Shown here in pieces: positions 32,901 to 41,894 of a DNA stretch of 64,000 nt. The notes under the pieces were generated by a model, which made no database searches, was not told the origin of the DNA, and saw nothing but the letters and a program-made list of their open reading frames with translations. Both the position numbers and the translations under genes were made by a program. How positions within the stretch are numbered: the stretch's first letter is position 1; every line of letters starts with the position of its first letter. The stretch lies in NCBI GenBank assembly GCA_905221605.1, contig CAJNDS010000602.1:126001-190000 (forward strand), given 5' to 3'. Source of the stretch: Symbiodinium natans. Lineage: Eukaryota > Sar > Dinophyceae > Suessiales > Symbiodiniaceae.

Positions 32901-35900
32901 TGGCAAGGTGGGCGACGAGGGCGCCATCACCAAGCCGCTGCGGACCGTGGGCGTTGGCTCTGTGAGGACGGAGGTGGGGAAGAGATTCCTTTTTGGGTTT
33001 GTGGTTATTTTTTGGTTTTAAGTGTATTAAGTGTACAAATTTAGGGTTGTAGGGTTTGGCTTGTGCAGGTGTAGGTCTTTCGAGTTCAGGATTTTGACGT
33101 TTCGACCTCCAGGGCGTTGCATTGAGTTCAGGGATCAGGTGTTTGGGGAATCAACCCCCCCTAAACACCGCTGACTCGCCCCTGACTCCCCCCTAAACCT
33201 GAAACCCTAAACCCTAAACCCTAAATCCTAAACCCTAAACCCTAAACCCCCCTAAGCCCCCTAAAGCCCGCGAGCGAGAGCCGACGCCCAGGTGTCTCCC
33301 TCGGGGCGTTATGCTCGCACAGGCCCCGGGTTCTTGCAGTTGGTCGGTGTCTGAAGAAAGGGTTTGGGCTCTAGGAGTTTGGGGTTTAGGGTTTATTAGG
33401 GTTTAGGGTTCAGGGTTTAGGGTTTACGGTTTAGGGTTTAGGATGTCCTAAAGGGGCTCAGCTTGTGAGATTTCAGGATTCCGGGTGCAGGGTGGCTGAG
33501 CAACCCTGAGCCTACCGCAAGGTATGACTTCAGGGGTTGCTGTCGGGGCTTCAGGGGGCTTAGGCCCTTAACCCCCCAGAGTCCGGAACATGCCCCAAGC
33601 CCTTCAGAACCCTAAACCTCCTAAACCTCCTAAACCTCCTAAACCTCCTAAACCTCCTAAACCTCCCAAACCTCCCAAACCTCCTAAACCTCCTAAACCT
33701 CCTAAACCTCCTAAACCTCCTAAACCCTAAGCCCTAAACCTCCCAGACCCCAAAGCTCCAAAACCCAGCGCCTGCCAGGTTTCCGGATCCTCCGACGCTT
33801 CACCGGCACTGGCGATCGGGAGCCAAAGATGCTCCTGGCGATGCCTGCCACCTGCCGGCACAGACCCCTGGGTTTAGGGTTTAGGGTTTAGGGTGGGTTT
33901 AGGGTTTAGGGTTTAGGGTTTAGGGTTTAGGGTTTAGGGTTTAGGGTTTAGGGTTTAGGGTTTAGGGTTTAGGATTTAGGGTTTAGGGGGCCCCTAGGGT
34001 TCTGTGCAGCCTCTCTGGCCCCATGCCCTAAGCCCTCAAACCCTGGAAGCCCGAACCCCAGGCTCAAACTCCATAAGGTTCTAGGCCATAAACCTAGAAC
34101 TCCCCTTCGCCCTAAGCCCTAAGCCCTAAGCCCTAAACCCTAAACCCTTAGCCCGAAACCCTGAACCCTAAACCCTAAACCCTAAACCGCCCATTCCAGG
34201 AAACTGGTCGCACACATCAGACCCCCGGCCAACTTGTGATCCTCCTTTCTGGGATTTCAGGGTTCAGGGTTTTGGGTTAACTGTTTTTGTCGGTTTAGGG
34301 TCTAGGGTTTAGGGTTTAGGGTTTAGGGTTTAGGGCTTAGGGCTTAGGGCTTAGGGCTTAGGGTTTAGGGGTCCTGAGGTGTAGAGTTGAATGTTCAAGT
34401 GTTGTGCAGGCGTGTCTTGTGAAGGTGCAGGGCTCAGGCTTTGAGAGGGCTCGTGTTTAGGACCCAAGTTTGCGTGCGGCTCGAGGGGGCCGCCAGAGTA
34501 CGCAACCACAAGGGCACTTATTAGGGTTTAGGGTTTAGGGTTTCGGGTTTAGGGTTTAGGGTTTAGGGTTGCGCACCCAAGAACTCCCAAAGAAGCACGC
34601 CAATGCTTCCTTCTGCATGTCCTGTCGTCCTGTCCCCCCCCAGTGTCCCTGTAGTCATTCGCCAGAGCCGCTTTTTTTGTGCCAAGAACTTCTGTGCCTC
34701 CATTCCTACGGTTGTTAGTACCTGCTACATTCCACGATCTGTTGTCAGGGGAGTCTTTCTTTGGGGGTTCCCACAGGAGTTCCTTCCTCCTTTCGACGTG
34801 CAAGACCCTGAACCCTAAACCCTAAACCCTAAACCCTAAACCCTAAACCCTAAACCCTAAACCCTAAACCCTAAACCCTAAACCCTAAACCCTAAACCCT
34901 AAACCCTAAACCCTAAACCCTAGGATCCGGGTGCACTTGGCCAGCATCGACCAGCCGCTCGTCGGCGACCAGACGTGCCGAAGCTGCGCTTCATCTTCGA
35001 GCTTCATCTCCCGAATTAGGGGTTTAGGGTTTAGGGGTTTAAGGTTTGGGGTTTAGGGTTTAGGGTCATGAAACCATGCCTAGCCCCCTCTAAGCCCCTA
35101 AGCTCTCAGGGCTTTTAATAGGGTCCCTTACCTCCTTTAAACGGGTTCTGAAGTATGGGCCCTTAATTTGTATAGGGTATAGAATCGGCCCAAGCCCCTT
35201 TAAAGCCCCAAACCCCCTAAGCAGCCAAAAGCCCCTGGGCCTTGAACCTAAGGCTCAAACCCGCCTAAAGCCCTAGCTTGCTCGAAAGCCTTTGCAGTAA
35301 AGTGGGGCGGTTGAAGCTTAGGATTCCTTGCAAGGACCACCCTTAAGCTGTTTCCCGAAGCGAGCTGGTTCGGGTTGGGTGAGGGTTTAGGGTTTAGGCT
35401 TCAGTAGGGTGTAGGCCGTATTGCGCTCAGGACGTCTCTCTTCCTGGAGCCAAATACCCAGACATAAAATCATGAAACCCGAAGCCGCAACCCTAAGTGC
35501 TTAGGCCCCCAAACCCTCAAGCCATCAAAGCCCCTAAATCCGAAACCCCCTTACTCTCCAAGGTATGGATCCAAAAGCTCGGAGCTCTCCAGCCGTTGCC
35601 CACGGCTCTTCCTGCACTGCCACAGGAGCGGCGGGCCCGGGGGTTTTGTAGTGTTGATATCGGCCTATTGAGAGTCAGGGTCTGGGGTTTGGGATCTTGG
35701 GGTTTAGGGTTTCGGGTTTGGGGTTTAGGGTTTAGGGTTTGGGGTTTAAGGCTTTCGGGTTTGGGGTTTAGGATTTATTCTGAGATCGTGGGATTCCCAG
35801 AAGAAAAGAGCCAAAGAAGCCTTTAAGAATGTAAAGAAGCCCTGAGCCTTAAAACCCCAAACCCCAAACCCCAACCCCCCAAAAAGCCCTAAACCTGAGC

Positions 35901-36272
35901 CCTCAACACTAAACCCTAAACCTAAACCCTAAACCCTAAACCCTAAACCCTAAACCCTAAACCCTAAACCCTAAACCCTAAACCCTAAACCCTAAACCCT
36001 AAACCCTAAACCCCGAACCCTAAACCCTAAATCCTAAACCCTAAACCCTAAACCCTAAACCCCAAACCCTAAACCCTAAACCCTAAACCCTAAACCCGAA
36101 ACCCCAAACCCTAAACAGTAAACCCCAAACCCTAAACCCCAAACCCTAAACCCTAAACCCTCACAACCCCAGGATCCGCCTCCGCGACCTCGCGGGCCAG
36201 GCTCTGACGGCCGAGGCGCCGCTGCCGCCGGAGCTGCAGGAGCTCCTGAGCGGCCTCCAGGGCTTCATGTAG
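17861..36272 (+). CDS. PPR repeats fused to RluA-family RNA pseudouridine synthase (multi-exon; exons listed separately)
   Basis: Spliced exons encode PPR repeats (17.9-29.5 kb) and then an RluA-type pseudouridine synthase (30.04-36.27 kb). PPR proteins bind organellar RNA base by base; RluA enzymes convert uridine to pseudouridine. The catalytic motif is RLDYPTSGV (exon 31298-31373), with the Asp as nucleophile. KPEG precedes it, and RIRVHLASIDQPLVGD plus CPRLFLH follow, as in RluA. Nine consecutive exons from 31,298 to the TAG at 36,270-36,272 join in phase with donors GA, GA, GT, GT, GC, GC, GT, GA. Exons of the KPEG-to-RLD link (30.11-31.29 kb) and several PPR exons are not placed. The 5' end is unknown; an organelle-targeting start is expected but not seen. 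A PPR part could guide the enzyme to its target RNA (inference). Confidence 0.85.
18409..18532. mobile_element. MITE-like element, copy A (124 bp), with 10-bp target duplication
   Basis: Begins gggatgttccccctt and ends aagggggaacatccc, a perfect 15-bp terminal inverted repeat; the inner words ctaacagtcct and aggactgttag extend it. The flank cctactccgt occurs at 18399-18408 and 18535-18544. No coding capacity. Confidence 0.85.
18866..18927 (+). CDS. Exon candidate, PPR-like
   Basis: Frame LTVAHRVLQASGRLGGSL between a CCCTAAA array and a TTTAGGG array. Both edges are uncertain. The word tcgcgcaccgcg inside it recurs at about 19,024, beyond the TTTAGGG array. Confidence 0.35.
19317..19394 (+). 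CDS. PPR exon
   Basis: Acceptor ctgcag, then VLQSAGAETNVFHYGAVLAA: second helix of one repeat and start of the next. Preceded by CCCTAAA arrays (19,115-19,250). Right edge within a few bases. Confidence 0.6.
19758..19842 (+). CDS. PPR exon
   Basis: Reads SSKNGSWQLALALLQARADS and VVV; the WQLALALL helix is typical of PPR repeats. Donor GT at 19843. C-rich repeats before it, G-rich (ttggggt, tttaggg) after it. Confidence 0.65.
20112..20240 (+). CDS. PPR exon
   Basis: Reads WLEEMSEQSIQCSAICCNAA, then ISACDKSGEWQRALALL: one complete repeat boundary with Cys-x5-Trp spacing. Edges approximate. Confidence 0.75.
20572..20612 (+). CDS. PPR exon
   Basis: Acceptor aaccgag, then FCCNSAISACGRAG. Short exon covering the NSAISAC helix; right edge uncertain. 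Confidence 0.6.
20753..20825 (+). CDS. PPR exon
   Basis: Reads GLWQLALAHLAAVPDLALLP then TEP. Acceptor gcgaag; a TTTAGGG array starts just after (20,826). Confidence 0.6.
21298..21337 (+). CDS. PPR exon
   Basis: Acceptor cccag, then DMNYNAAITACER, with a GT donor at 21338. Preceded by ccctacata repeats. Confidence 0.65.
21881..21965 (+). CDS. PPR exon
   Basis: Reads GGSQWERALALLGAMPTAAL then QPTAFSRLC. CCCTAAA array directly before (21,805-21,862), G-rich array directly after (from 21,966). Left edge uncertain. Confidence 0.7.
22464..22512 (+). CDS. PPR exon candidate
   Basis: Reads FSSIIVACEGASQPG after degenerate CCCTAAA words and before tttcgggtttaggg. Edges uncertain. Confidence 0.5.
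23103..23143 (+). CDS. PPR exon candidate
   Basis: After acceptor ctgaag the frame reads WEASLNFLELPL, the Trp-starting helix of a PPR repeat. Eleven perfect TTTAGGG units follow. Confidence 0.5.
23460..23652 (+). repeat. Degenerate GC-rich/A-run repeat
   Basis: Units resembling cgcacccgcagcaaaaaag recur about nine times with variable A runs. No coding role is evident; the frames through it are low complexity. Confidence 0.7.
23976..24139. repeat. 83-bp direct tandem repeat made of telomere-like words
   Basis: The block starting aaagcccctaagccccaaac occurs at 23976 and again at 24059 with few differences. It is an example of local duplication inside a 3' intron end. Confidence 0.75.
24144..24216 (+). 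CDS. PPR exon
   Basis: Acceptor ccccag, then RMESHMLPPDMVSWTAAMGA and CVKAS. TTTAGGG/TTGAGGG words begin within 10 bases after it. Confidence 0.7.
24454..24540 (+). CDS. PPR exon
   Basis: Reads KWEDSLALLAQMTRRKIPVD. It supplies the Trp helix expected after the previous exon. Edges approximate. Confidence 0.65.
25264..25312 (+). CDS. PPR exon
   Basis: Acceptor atccag, then GYCFNALASACEKADRP. C-rich array 25,068-25,235 lies before it. Confidence 0.6.
25982..26032 (+). CDS. PPR exon
   Basis: Acceptor ttggccag, then RRWDVALSVLAMMSLGG. Right edge uncertain; a CCCTAAA array starts at about 26,038. Confidence 0.6.
26627..26681 (+). CDS. PPR exon
   Basis: Reads RLPPEIVTYNAALASCKR up to a GT donor at 26682. 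Joins in phase to the exon at 27410, giving ALASCKRSGRWEVALLL across the junction. C-rich repeats before, G-rich after. Confidence 0.8.
27044..27140. mobile_element. MITE-like element, copy B (97 bp)
   Basis: Starts gggatgtttgccc and contains ctaacagtcct; its end, reverse-complemented, reads gggaggttcccac and contains ctaacagccct. Same terminal layout as the copies at 18,409 and 53,344. Lies in the intron between PPR exons 26,627 and 27,410. Confidence 0.7.
27410..27466 (+). CDS. PPR exon
   Basis: Acceptor ccag (27,406-27,409), then (R)SGRWEVALLLMEQAKV. Completes the repeat begun at 26,627. Right edge approximate; G-rich repeats follow. Confidence 0.75.
28095..28161 (+). CDS. PPR exon
   Basis: Reads TSNALDAISFNCLIGTCHLG then S, ending in two bases of a Gln codon before GT (28162). 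Joins in phase to 28409, giving CHLGSQWQLSLHFL. Confidence 0.8.
28409..28487 (+). CDS. PPR exon
   Basis: Acceptor ctacag, then WQLSLHFLHAMPVAAVEPD. Right edge approximate. Confidence 0.8.
28708..28785 (+). CDS. PPR exon
   Basis: Acceptor cccag, then SSYTEAAGACEKSSQWRDAL then EADEQ; Cys-x5-Trp spacing is intact. Confidence 0.7.
28974..29073 (+). CDS. PPR exon
   Basis: Reads VLASALSQQLVPDGTCLGAV then AGALRSARGEAAI. G-rich words follow. Confidence 0.65.
29411..29485 (+). CDS. PPR exon, last recognised repeat
   Basis: Reads EDAAFELLEQLRGRWRQHGE then PDV. CCCTAAA array before, TTTAGGG-like words after (from 29,527). Confidence 0.6.
30040..30107 (+). CDS. RluA exon with the KPEG motif
   Basis: Acceptor ttgcag, then ITVLARQPGVLAISKPEGIS then TE. 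The lysine-proline-x-glycine element opens the RluA catalytic domain. Likely GC donor at 30108. Confidence 0.75.
31128..31157. repeat. Duplicated exon edge, upstream copy
   Basis: This 30-bp segment repeats 31285-31314 with one mismatch. The downstream copy spans the acceptor and first 17 bases of the catalytic RluA exon. Between the copies lies a CCCTAAA array (31,165-31,262). Confidence 0.85.
31298..31373 (+). CDS. RluA catalytic exon (RLDYPTSG)
   Basis: Encodes (R)LDYPTSGVLPVALGPEGS and AACSWLQ. The Asp of RLD is the expected nucleophile. Acceptor gccag; ends after CAG with a GA donor (gacgga). Confidence 0.85.
31408..31475. repeat. Decamer repeat ggggattttg
   Basis: Six to seven tandem units near the 5' end of the intron after the RLD exon; a ten-base relative of the G-rich telomeric word. 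Confidence 0.8.
31972..32001 (+). CDS. RluA microexon (30 nt)
   Basis: Encodes AQFAAKLVKK. Acceptor gtccag, GA donor (gactcg). Its end shares gaagga with the start of the next exon. Confidence 0.85.
32364..32402 (+). CDS. RluA exon (39 nt)
   Basis: Encodes EYLCLAEGPYLGE; with the previous exon this gives KKEYLCLAEG, the conserved K-x-Y strand of RluA. GT donor. Confidence 0.85.
32908..32961 (+). CDS. RluA exon (54 nt)
   Basis: Encodes VGDEGAITKPLRTVGVGS, phase 0 on both sides. A CCCTAAA array (32,770-32,887) precedes; GT donor. Confidence 0.8.
33292..33322 (+). CDS. RluA microexon (31 nt)
   Basis: Encodes VSPSGRYART plus one base. GC donor (gccccg). Confidence 0.8.
33604..33729. repeat. 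Nonamer repeat (cctcctaaa)
   Basis: About 13 units of CCTCCTAAA, with two units reading CCTCCCAAA, near the acceptor of the exon at 33,779; a nine-base relative of CCCTAAA. Confidence 0.9.
33779..33857 (+). CDS. RluA exon (79 nt)
   Basis: Encodes FRILRRFTGTGDREPKMLLA and MPATC. It corresponds to the strand before the HQIRVH motif. GC donor (gcacag), and a TTTAGGG array starts nearby. Confidence 0.85.
34924..34974 (+). CDS. RluA exon with the IRVHLAS...PLVGD motif
   Basis: Encodes (R)IRVHLASIDQPLVGDQ, the best conserved signature of the family (HQIRVHLA.IG.PLVGD). The usual HQ before IRVH is replaced by CR. Acceptor ccctag lies directly at the end of the CCCTAAA array; GT donor. Confidence 0.9.
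35593..35625 (+). CDS. RluA exon (33 nt)
   Basis: Encodes RCPRLFLHCH, matching the C-x-R-x-FLHA strand of RluA. Acceptor ctccag, GA donor (gagcgg). Confidence 0.85.
36173..36272 (+). CDS. Terminal exon of the PPR-RluA gene
   Basis: Encodes (R)IRLRDLAGQALTAEAPLPPE then LQELLSGLQGFM and stop. The TAG stop is the first TAG of a run of TTTAGGG units that follows at once. Confidence 0.85.
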
Positions 36273-37460
36273 GGTTTAGGGTTTAGGGTTTAGGGTTTAG
36301 GGTTTAGGGTTTAGGGTTTAGGGTTTAGGGTTTAGGGTTTAGGGTTTAGGGTTTAGGGTTTAGGGCCCCCGCAAACGGGGCCTCTAGGGGTTTCTTCTAG
36401 GACCCAGAGGAGGCCCTCATTCCCATGTTTTGAGGTTTGGGTTCCCTGAAAAGCGCTGTGCACCAAGATGGGGACCCTTCGTTATTCCTAGGTTACTCTT
36501 GGGTCCAATTTTGGGAATCCAGGGTCTCAGGGTTTTGAAAGTTAGGGCCAAAGTTCAGGGTTTTTCGGGTTTTCGTGGTTTTCGGGTGTTAGGCTTTTCG
36601 GGTTTGAGGGTTATCAGGGACCTAAGCCCCCAAAAGCGGGGCCTTTGTGCAGTTTTGGGGGGTCTTGCTAGGTTTAGGGTTTTACGGTTTGATTAGGGGT
36701 TTCGGTCTTAGGGATGATGACGGATGCCTCAGAACAAGAAGGGCGGGCGCCAGCCAAAAGCGCGTGGTCGCTGACCCCAGCTGAGATCCAGTGCCCTGCT
36801 TGCTTCAAGACCCCCTCAAGAAGAAAACCCCCCAAACCCCAAAACCTTAATACCCTAAACCCATGACCACCCAAATGCAAAAGATGCTAAGACCTTAGAC
36901 CTAGGCCCAGGTTCTTGGCCTTTAGGGCTCTTCTGGGTTGAGATATCTTTCAGGTCGCTGTCTCAGTGAGGGTGTAAGTTGCCAACAAAGCCTTGGCCCT
37001 CAACCCGACACAAACCTCAGAACCCCTAAGCCATTTTAGGTCACCACCTAACTACCCCATGAACCCTATAAACGCTATTAGTGAACCCCCATGCAAATTC
37101 TGCAGTTTTCGGCCCTTGGGGCCCCAAAGCGGACATACATGAAGGTTGCTCCCCAGTAGGATTAGGGCTCGGCCGTCAAGAAGGTGGCAATCCTCTGGTC
37201 GAAATGCAATAGCATCCGAACCCACCCTGGCATGAACATGTGGTGTCGGAGCTGGCAGGTAAAGTTGTGAACAGCAGAGAAATACTGCAGCAGTGAAGGA
37301 CGCGGTTTTCCGACGTCGCAGCAGACAGCTCAGAAGTATGCCCACCCCCACACTCTAAACCCTCAACCCTAAACCCGAAACCCTACACCCTAAACCCTGA
37401 ACCCTAACCCCTAAAGCCTCAACAGCCTGGAACCCTGGACCCCGAAGCCTTCCATGTAGC
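36273..37460. other. Intergenic or 5' region; no gene recognised
   Basis: After the stop and a TTTAGGG array to about 36,365, unique sequence with scattered G-rich words. A minus-strand frame at 37,052-37,351 is open but shows no recognised motif. Confidence 0.4.
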
Positions 37461-37474
37461 AGAGCTCCGTGCGA

Positions 37475-37560
37475 CGGAGATCATGTTCCCCAAAGTGCGG
37501 CTCCCGAGCCTCTTCGGGCCAGCACCCCGCTGCGGCTGGTGGCGCCAACCCAGATGCAGG
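37475..37560 (+). CDS. Possible exon, unrecognised
   Basis: Frame with LRATEIMFPKVRLPSLFGPA between C-rich words and a G-rich TTTTGGGG array, the same bracket seen around proven exons. Edges and gene are unknown; it could be an early helicase exon. Confidence 0.3.
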
Positions 37561-37567
37561 CCCAGGG

Positions 37568-37770
37568 CTTTTTGGTGTTTTGGGGTTTTGGGGTTTTTGG
37601 GGTTTTGGGGTTTTGGGGTTTTGGGGGTTTTGGGGGTTTTGGGGTTTTGGGGTTTTGGGGTTTTGGGGTTTTGGGGTTTTGGGGTTTTGGGGTTTTGGGG
37701 TTTTGGGGTGTTGGGGTTTTGGGGGTTTTGGGTTTTGGGGTTTCAGGGTTTTGGGATTTAGGATTTAGGG
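37568..37770. repeat. TTTTGGGG octamer array
   Basis: About 20 units of ggggtttt with a few longer G runs. The unit equals the hypotrich ciliate telomere word, but here it is a local variant in a dinoflagellate-type region. Confidence 0.9.
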
Positions 37771-38106
37771 TTTGCGATTAGGGTTTAGGGTGTTAGGGGG
37801 ATAGGGGTGTAGGGTTTAGGGCTTTGAAGCTGCGTGCTGTCATCACAAGGGGTCGCGTCGCCATGAACCTCTTCGTCCAGTTCTGAATCCTCAGGCACTC
37901 TCGCCACGCCCGAAGGGTCCTGAAAGGGTTCTGAAGGGAGGGGGGTTTTATGGGGGTATTAGGGAATCTTCGGGAAAGTCGGGAATATTAGGGAGCCTTG
38001 GGTTACATACCCCCCTGAACGCCCTTAAGTACACCCTGCAGTAAACCCCAAGCCTAAAGCCCTCCTCTCCTAACCCCCTAAACTCTAAACCCAGTGAACT
38101 TCAACC

Positions 38107-38472
<366 letters not shown>

Positions 38473-38489
38473 CAAGCGTTCGCCCTTTA

Positions 38490-38572
38490 GATCCCTGGCG
38501 TCCCTGGACACCCGGGGCACGCTGCAGTCGGAGCGTGTCCACCAGCAGGCTCTTGTTATGGGGGGCATCTCA
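38490..38572 (+). CDS. Possible exon, unrecognised
   Basis: Frame RSLASLDTRGTLQSERVHQQ then ALVMGGIS, with a C-rich array before and TTTAGGG words after (from 38,600). May belong to the N-terminal part of the helicase gene. Confidence 0.4.
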
Positions 38573-38699
38573 GGGTCGTCGGATGTTTTCGAGGGTGGTT
38601 TCGGGTTTAGGGTTTAGGGTCTCGAGTTTAGGGTTTAGGGTTTCGGGTGTTTGTAGGGTTTTGTGCGGATTGCAGAGTTCAATAGGGTTGCTTAGGGTT

Positions 38700-39424
38700 C
38701 ACAGGGCTTCACAGGTTGAACCAACATTCATTCACTGATGAGTGGACGGTAAATGCAAGGTGAGTGAATACCCTTGGAAACGTAAATGCTTGAATACGAG
38801 CAGGAGACTAGTTGTGAATGAGCGAAGCGAAGTGAAACCAGAAGTGAATAAGGAGCCAAACGGGCCTGTTTATCAGACTATTGCAATTAGACCTTTTAAA
38901 TGACTGGAAACGGGCTTGGGAAAAGAAGACGTCATGCAGTACGTCCTGGTCCTTTTCCTCATCATGTCCAGTGCATTTCATCATTTATTCCTTAAAGCCC
39001 AGTTTAAACAAGATGCTTTTGTGAGGGCCGTGAGCACCCACATCATGAAGGGAAAAGAGTGAGGAAAAGACATGAACATAAGAAGATACGGGAATGGTTA
39101 GTGCAAAAAAGGCCCCGCAATTCTTATTTATTTAACGGGCAGCTTTACGTACGAAATTGATTAATCCACGAACGGGATTAGGGCGCGGTTGAGGACCATT
39201 CTGGTACCCCATAAAACCCTTGAAAGATAGACAGGTTCGTGCTTTGGATTGTGTGATATGGTACATTCATGTGGTACGAATCATCCCTGGAAGGCACAAC
39301 GCATACCAGTAGTAGACTAATCATTTAGAGCACCTCTTTGGGAAGCCAAGCAGCGACGTGGAGAGCGCACACTTCCCGAAAGCCTTGTTGCAGCAAGCCC
39401 GGGCTTCTTTTATAAGCCTCATTC
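38700..39424. other. Unique AT-richer sequence without a recognised gene
   Basis: Base composition differs from the surrounding arrays and exons. It contains tgaatgagcgaag-like words but no ORF or motif I can support. Bounded on the right by 14 perfect TTTAGGG units (39,425-39,527). Confidence 0.4.
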
Positions 39425-39539
39425 GGGTTTAGGGTTTAGGGTTTAGGGTTTAGGGTTTAGGGTTTAGGGTTTAGGGTTTAGGGTTTAGGGTTTAGGGTTT
39501 AGGGTTTAGGGTTTAGGGTTTAGGGTACCCTTTCGCGAC

Positions 39540-41790
39540 AGTTCAGGCCTTCCTTCCTTTGTCGGTCATGTCATATTCTTCAAGCCCTCACGAATCTTCG
39601 AAGAGCTCCTTTGAAAGTCCATGCCCATATCAGACCAAAAGTGGCTGCGCATGCGCAGCAGCTGCCGAAAGGCTTGGTTTCATATTGTTAGATATATATA
39701 TATATAGAAATATAGACGGTTGATTTATTTTTTAGATATGATGAAACCCCTTGACTTCAGAAGTGTGGTATATGATATGTACATATGGCTTATTGGTTAA
39801 TGCGCGTAGTTCTTCATGCACTTGTATAAGTCTCCATACGTGCTTCGGTTCCTGTTTTCGATTGAACGTCGTGCAGAGCTGCTGCGGCGTTGGGGCTCAT
39901 GGGATCCTACGCCGCGATTTCCTTTGCTGTGGGCATGGATGTTCATTCAGGCTTGAATTGCTTGGCCCCTGCTGTCGTCGTGGCTTACCCTGTGCGCCCC
40001 AAAGCGTGCGATCTACCGGCAGTCGAGGGTTTTCGGGGATTCTCGTGGCTCACCTGCCACCCAAGACCCATATCTCACTCAGCACCCTTTGCCCTAAGCC
40101 TCAATTCCCAAGACGCACCTTAGCCCTAAACCCTAAACCTTCAAGCCTTCTACCTGCTGTTCTCCATGTTTCAAAGTCAAACACAAAACCCTAAACCCTG
40201 AACCTTGGTTTAGGGATACGATCCTCACTTCCACCTGAGGCCCCAGAAAGCCAGCCGCTGCACCCCCGCAACCAGCCAGAGAACCAGGCGGGAGGGGGGG
40301 GGGGCATCTACCGTATTGCCTTGCGGGACCGCACAGTGGAGTCGGCCTGCCCATACAGGGCTTATAGGGTTTTGGGCTTCGGGTTGAGAGTTTAGGGCTT
40401 CTGGTTCGGTCAGGGTTTCATGGGCTCGTTGCCTCGGCTACGATGTTGGCCTGGAAGATTTCTCTTTTGTGGGCGATGTTCGCAGTTGGTGCATGAGCTC
40501 TCAGCAGCCCAAAAGGGGTTTCCGTCTCCAAGGCAAGGACCTCAGGTGAGCAGAATCAAGATACCACTCGGGCACCATTACTCAAGGCAGTAGAATGGAC
40601 AAAAGCGGAACCGACAATCAGCGATGGAGCTCACCTTCAGGAACAAGCTCCCTCGTGGTCGCCCAGACATACCGAGACCATTGCTTGATCATCGTTGGCA
40701 CACTCCCGCTTCCCTGCGGCGCACATACTCGCGACTCCCAGTCAGGTCCATGTGCCTTTGCAGAGCAGGAGACCTGCTTCTTGTGACAGCCGTTGCCTGG
40801 AAAGAGCCTTGCGCCGTCCATCTTCCGCACCTCCTGGCATAGGACCTGCCTTCTCCTTTTTCGAGGGGAAGATGTGGCACCTCCGCATCCTAAGGAAGGA
40901 CGATAGCATCGAGGCTGGGACTAATCTGGGACTGCTGAGATGTCTGGGAGATATCGTAACCCAGACGGGAGGCCGGCTGCAGATCTGGATGTGGAGGAAT
41001 CGAGAACAGCCTCGCAGGGTGCGATTATCAACATTTGTACACTCCTTAAAGAAGAAGTTGGGTTCGGGAGCAGGGAAGGGGTCTGGGGGGAGACGAAGTC
41101 AAGGATGCGGCCCCTGGGTCAGCCTCGCGCACCCAGTCTCATGATGGAACAGCTCCTAGCCATCACATCTGCAAAACGTGCAAAAATGTACAGCATTTTC
41201 ACATGTTTTCGCAGTCACAAAGAGGCCGCAACCCGGGGCGGCACCCTTTTCCCCGAAAGGGTCAGGGATACTCCCCATCCACAGGATCTGAAGAGCTTGT
41301 CATGTTATTCTTGACCACGGCCCCCCCGGGACCGTGGCCGAATGTTTTACTGGCGCTACGTGCTGCTGTCCATTGCGCTGGTCTCCGTGCGGCAGATAGC
41401 GAGGTGGACCATTTCTATCCATGAGCGTGGTGTGGAGAGCGCGATGTTTGCATGGTGGAGGGTCGGGATGCTCGTGCTGAATGGCACCCATGTTCTGTTC
41501 CGGCGGGCTGAGTACCTGAGCGTGGTTTTAGAGTTTGGGGTTGAGGGCTGCCTTCGAAATCCTGCGCCCGCATCTGGGTTGCTAGCTTTTGGGGGTGAGG
41601 TTTCAGGACCGTGTTACTGTTTGGGGTTCAGGCGATTAAGTCAATGGCTTTCCAGGTGTGGCAAGAGCGCGCGTTTCAAATCAACGGCCGGGCCTCTCTC
41701 TCCCCTTTTCGTTCCATAGATACATCCCGCTTATTAAAGCCCAGGACCGTTCAAGGATGGCCAGAATCAACTTGACTGTACAGGGGGGGT
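39540..41790. other. Long stretch without a recognised gene
   Basis: Open frames of 60-150 codons occur on both strands (for example around 39,751-40,194, 40,695-41,144 and 41,342-41,719). None shows a family motif, and overlapping frames on the other strand are equally open. A short (ta)n run lies near 39,700. Could be intergenic or a long intron. Confidence 0.35.
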
Positions 41791-41798
41791 GACACACT

Positions 41799-41868
41799 AA
41801 AGAGGGTGTAACGTTAGCCCCTTGCTTCAGCGGAAAGAGGGTGTAACGTTAGCCCCTTACTTCAGCGG
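41799..41868. repeat. 35-bp tandem duplication
   Basis: The unit starting aaagagggtgtaacgttagc is present at 41799-41833 and 41834-41868 with one G/A difference. It directly precedes the CCCTAAAA array. Confidence 0.9.
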
Positions 41869-41894
41869 ATGCTATGCATTTTGAAACCCAAAAC

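Noticed and set aside
37469-37781. Frames rich in GFWGFGVLGF across 37.5-37.8 kb
   Set aside because: They are translations of the TTTTGGGG array.
38730-38790. ctgatgag followed by ggaaac, reminiscent of a hammerhead ribozyme core
   Set aside because: No convincing stem II or stem III can be drawn around the two boxes, so this is probably chance.
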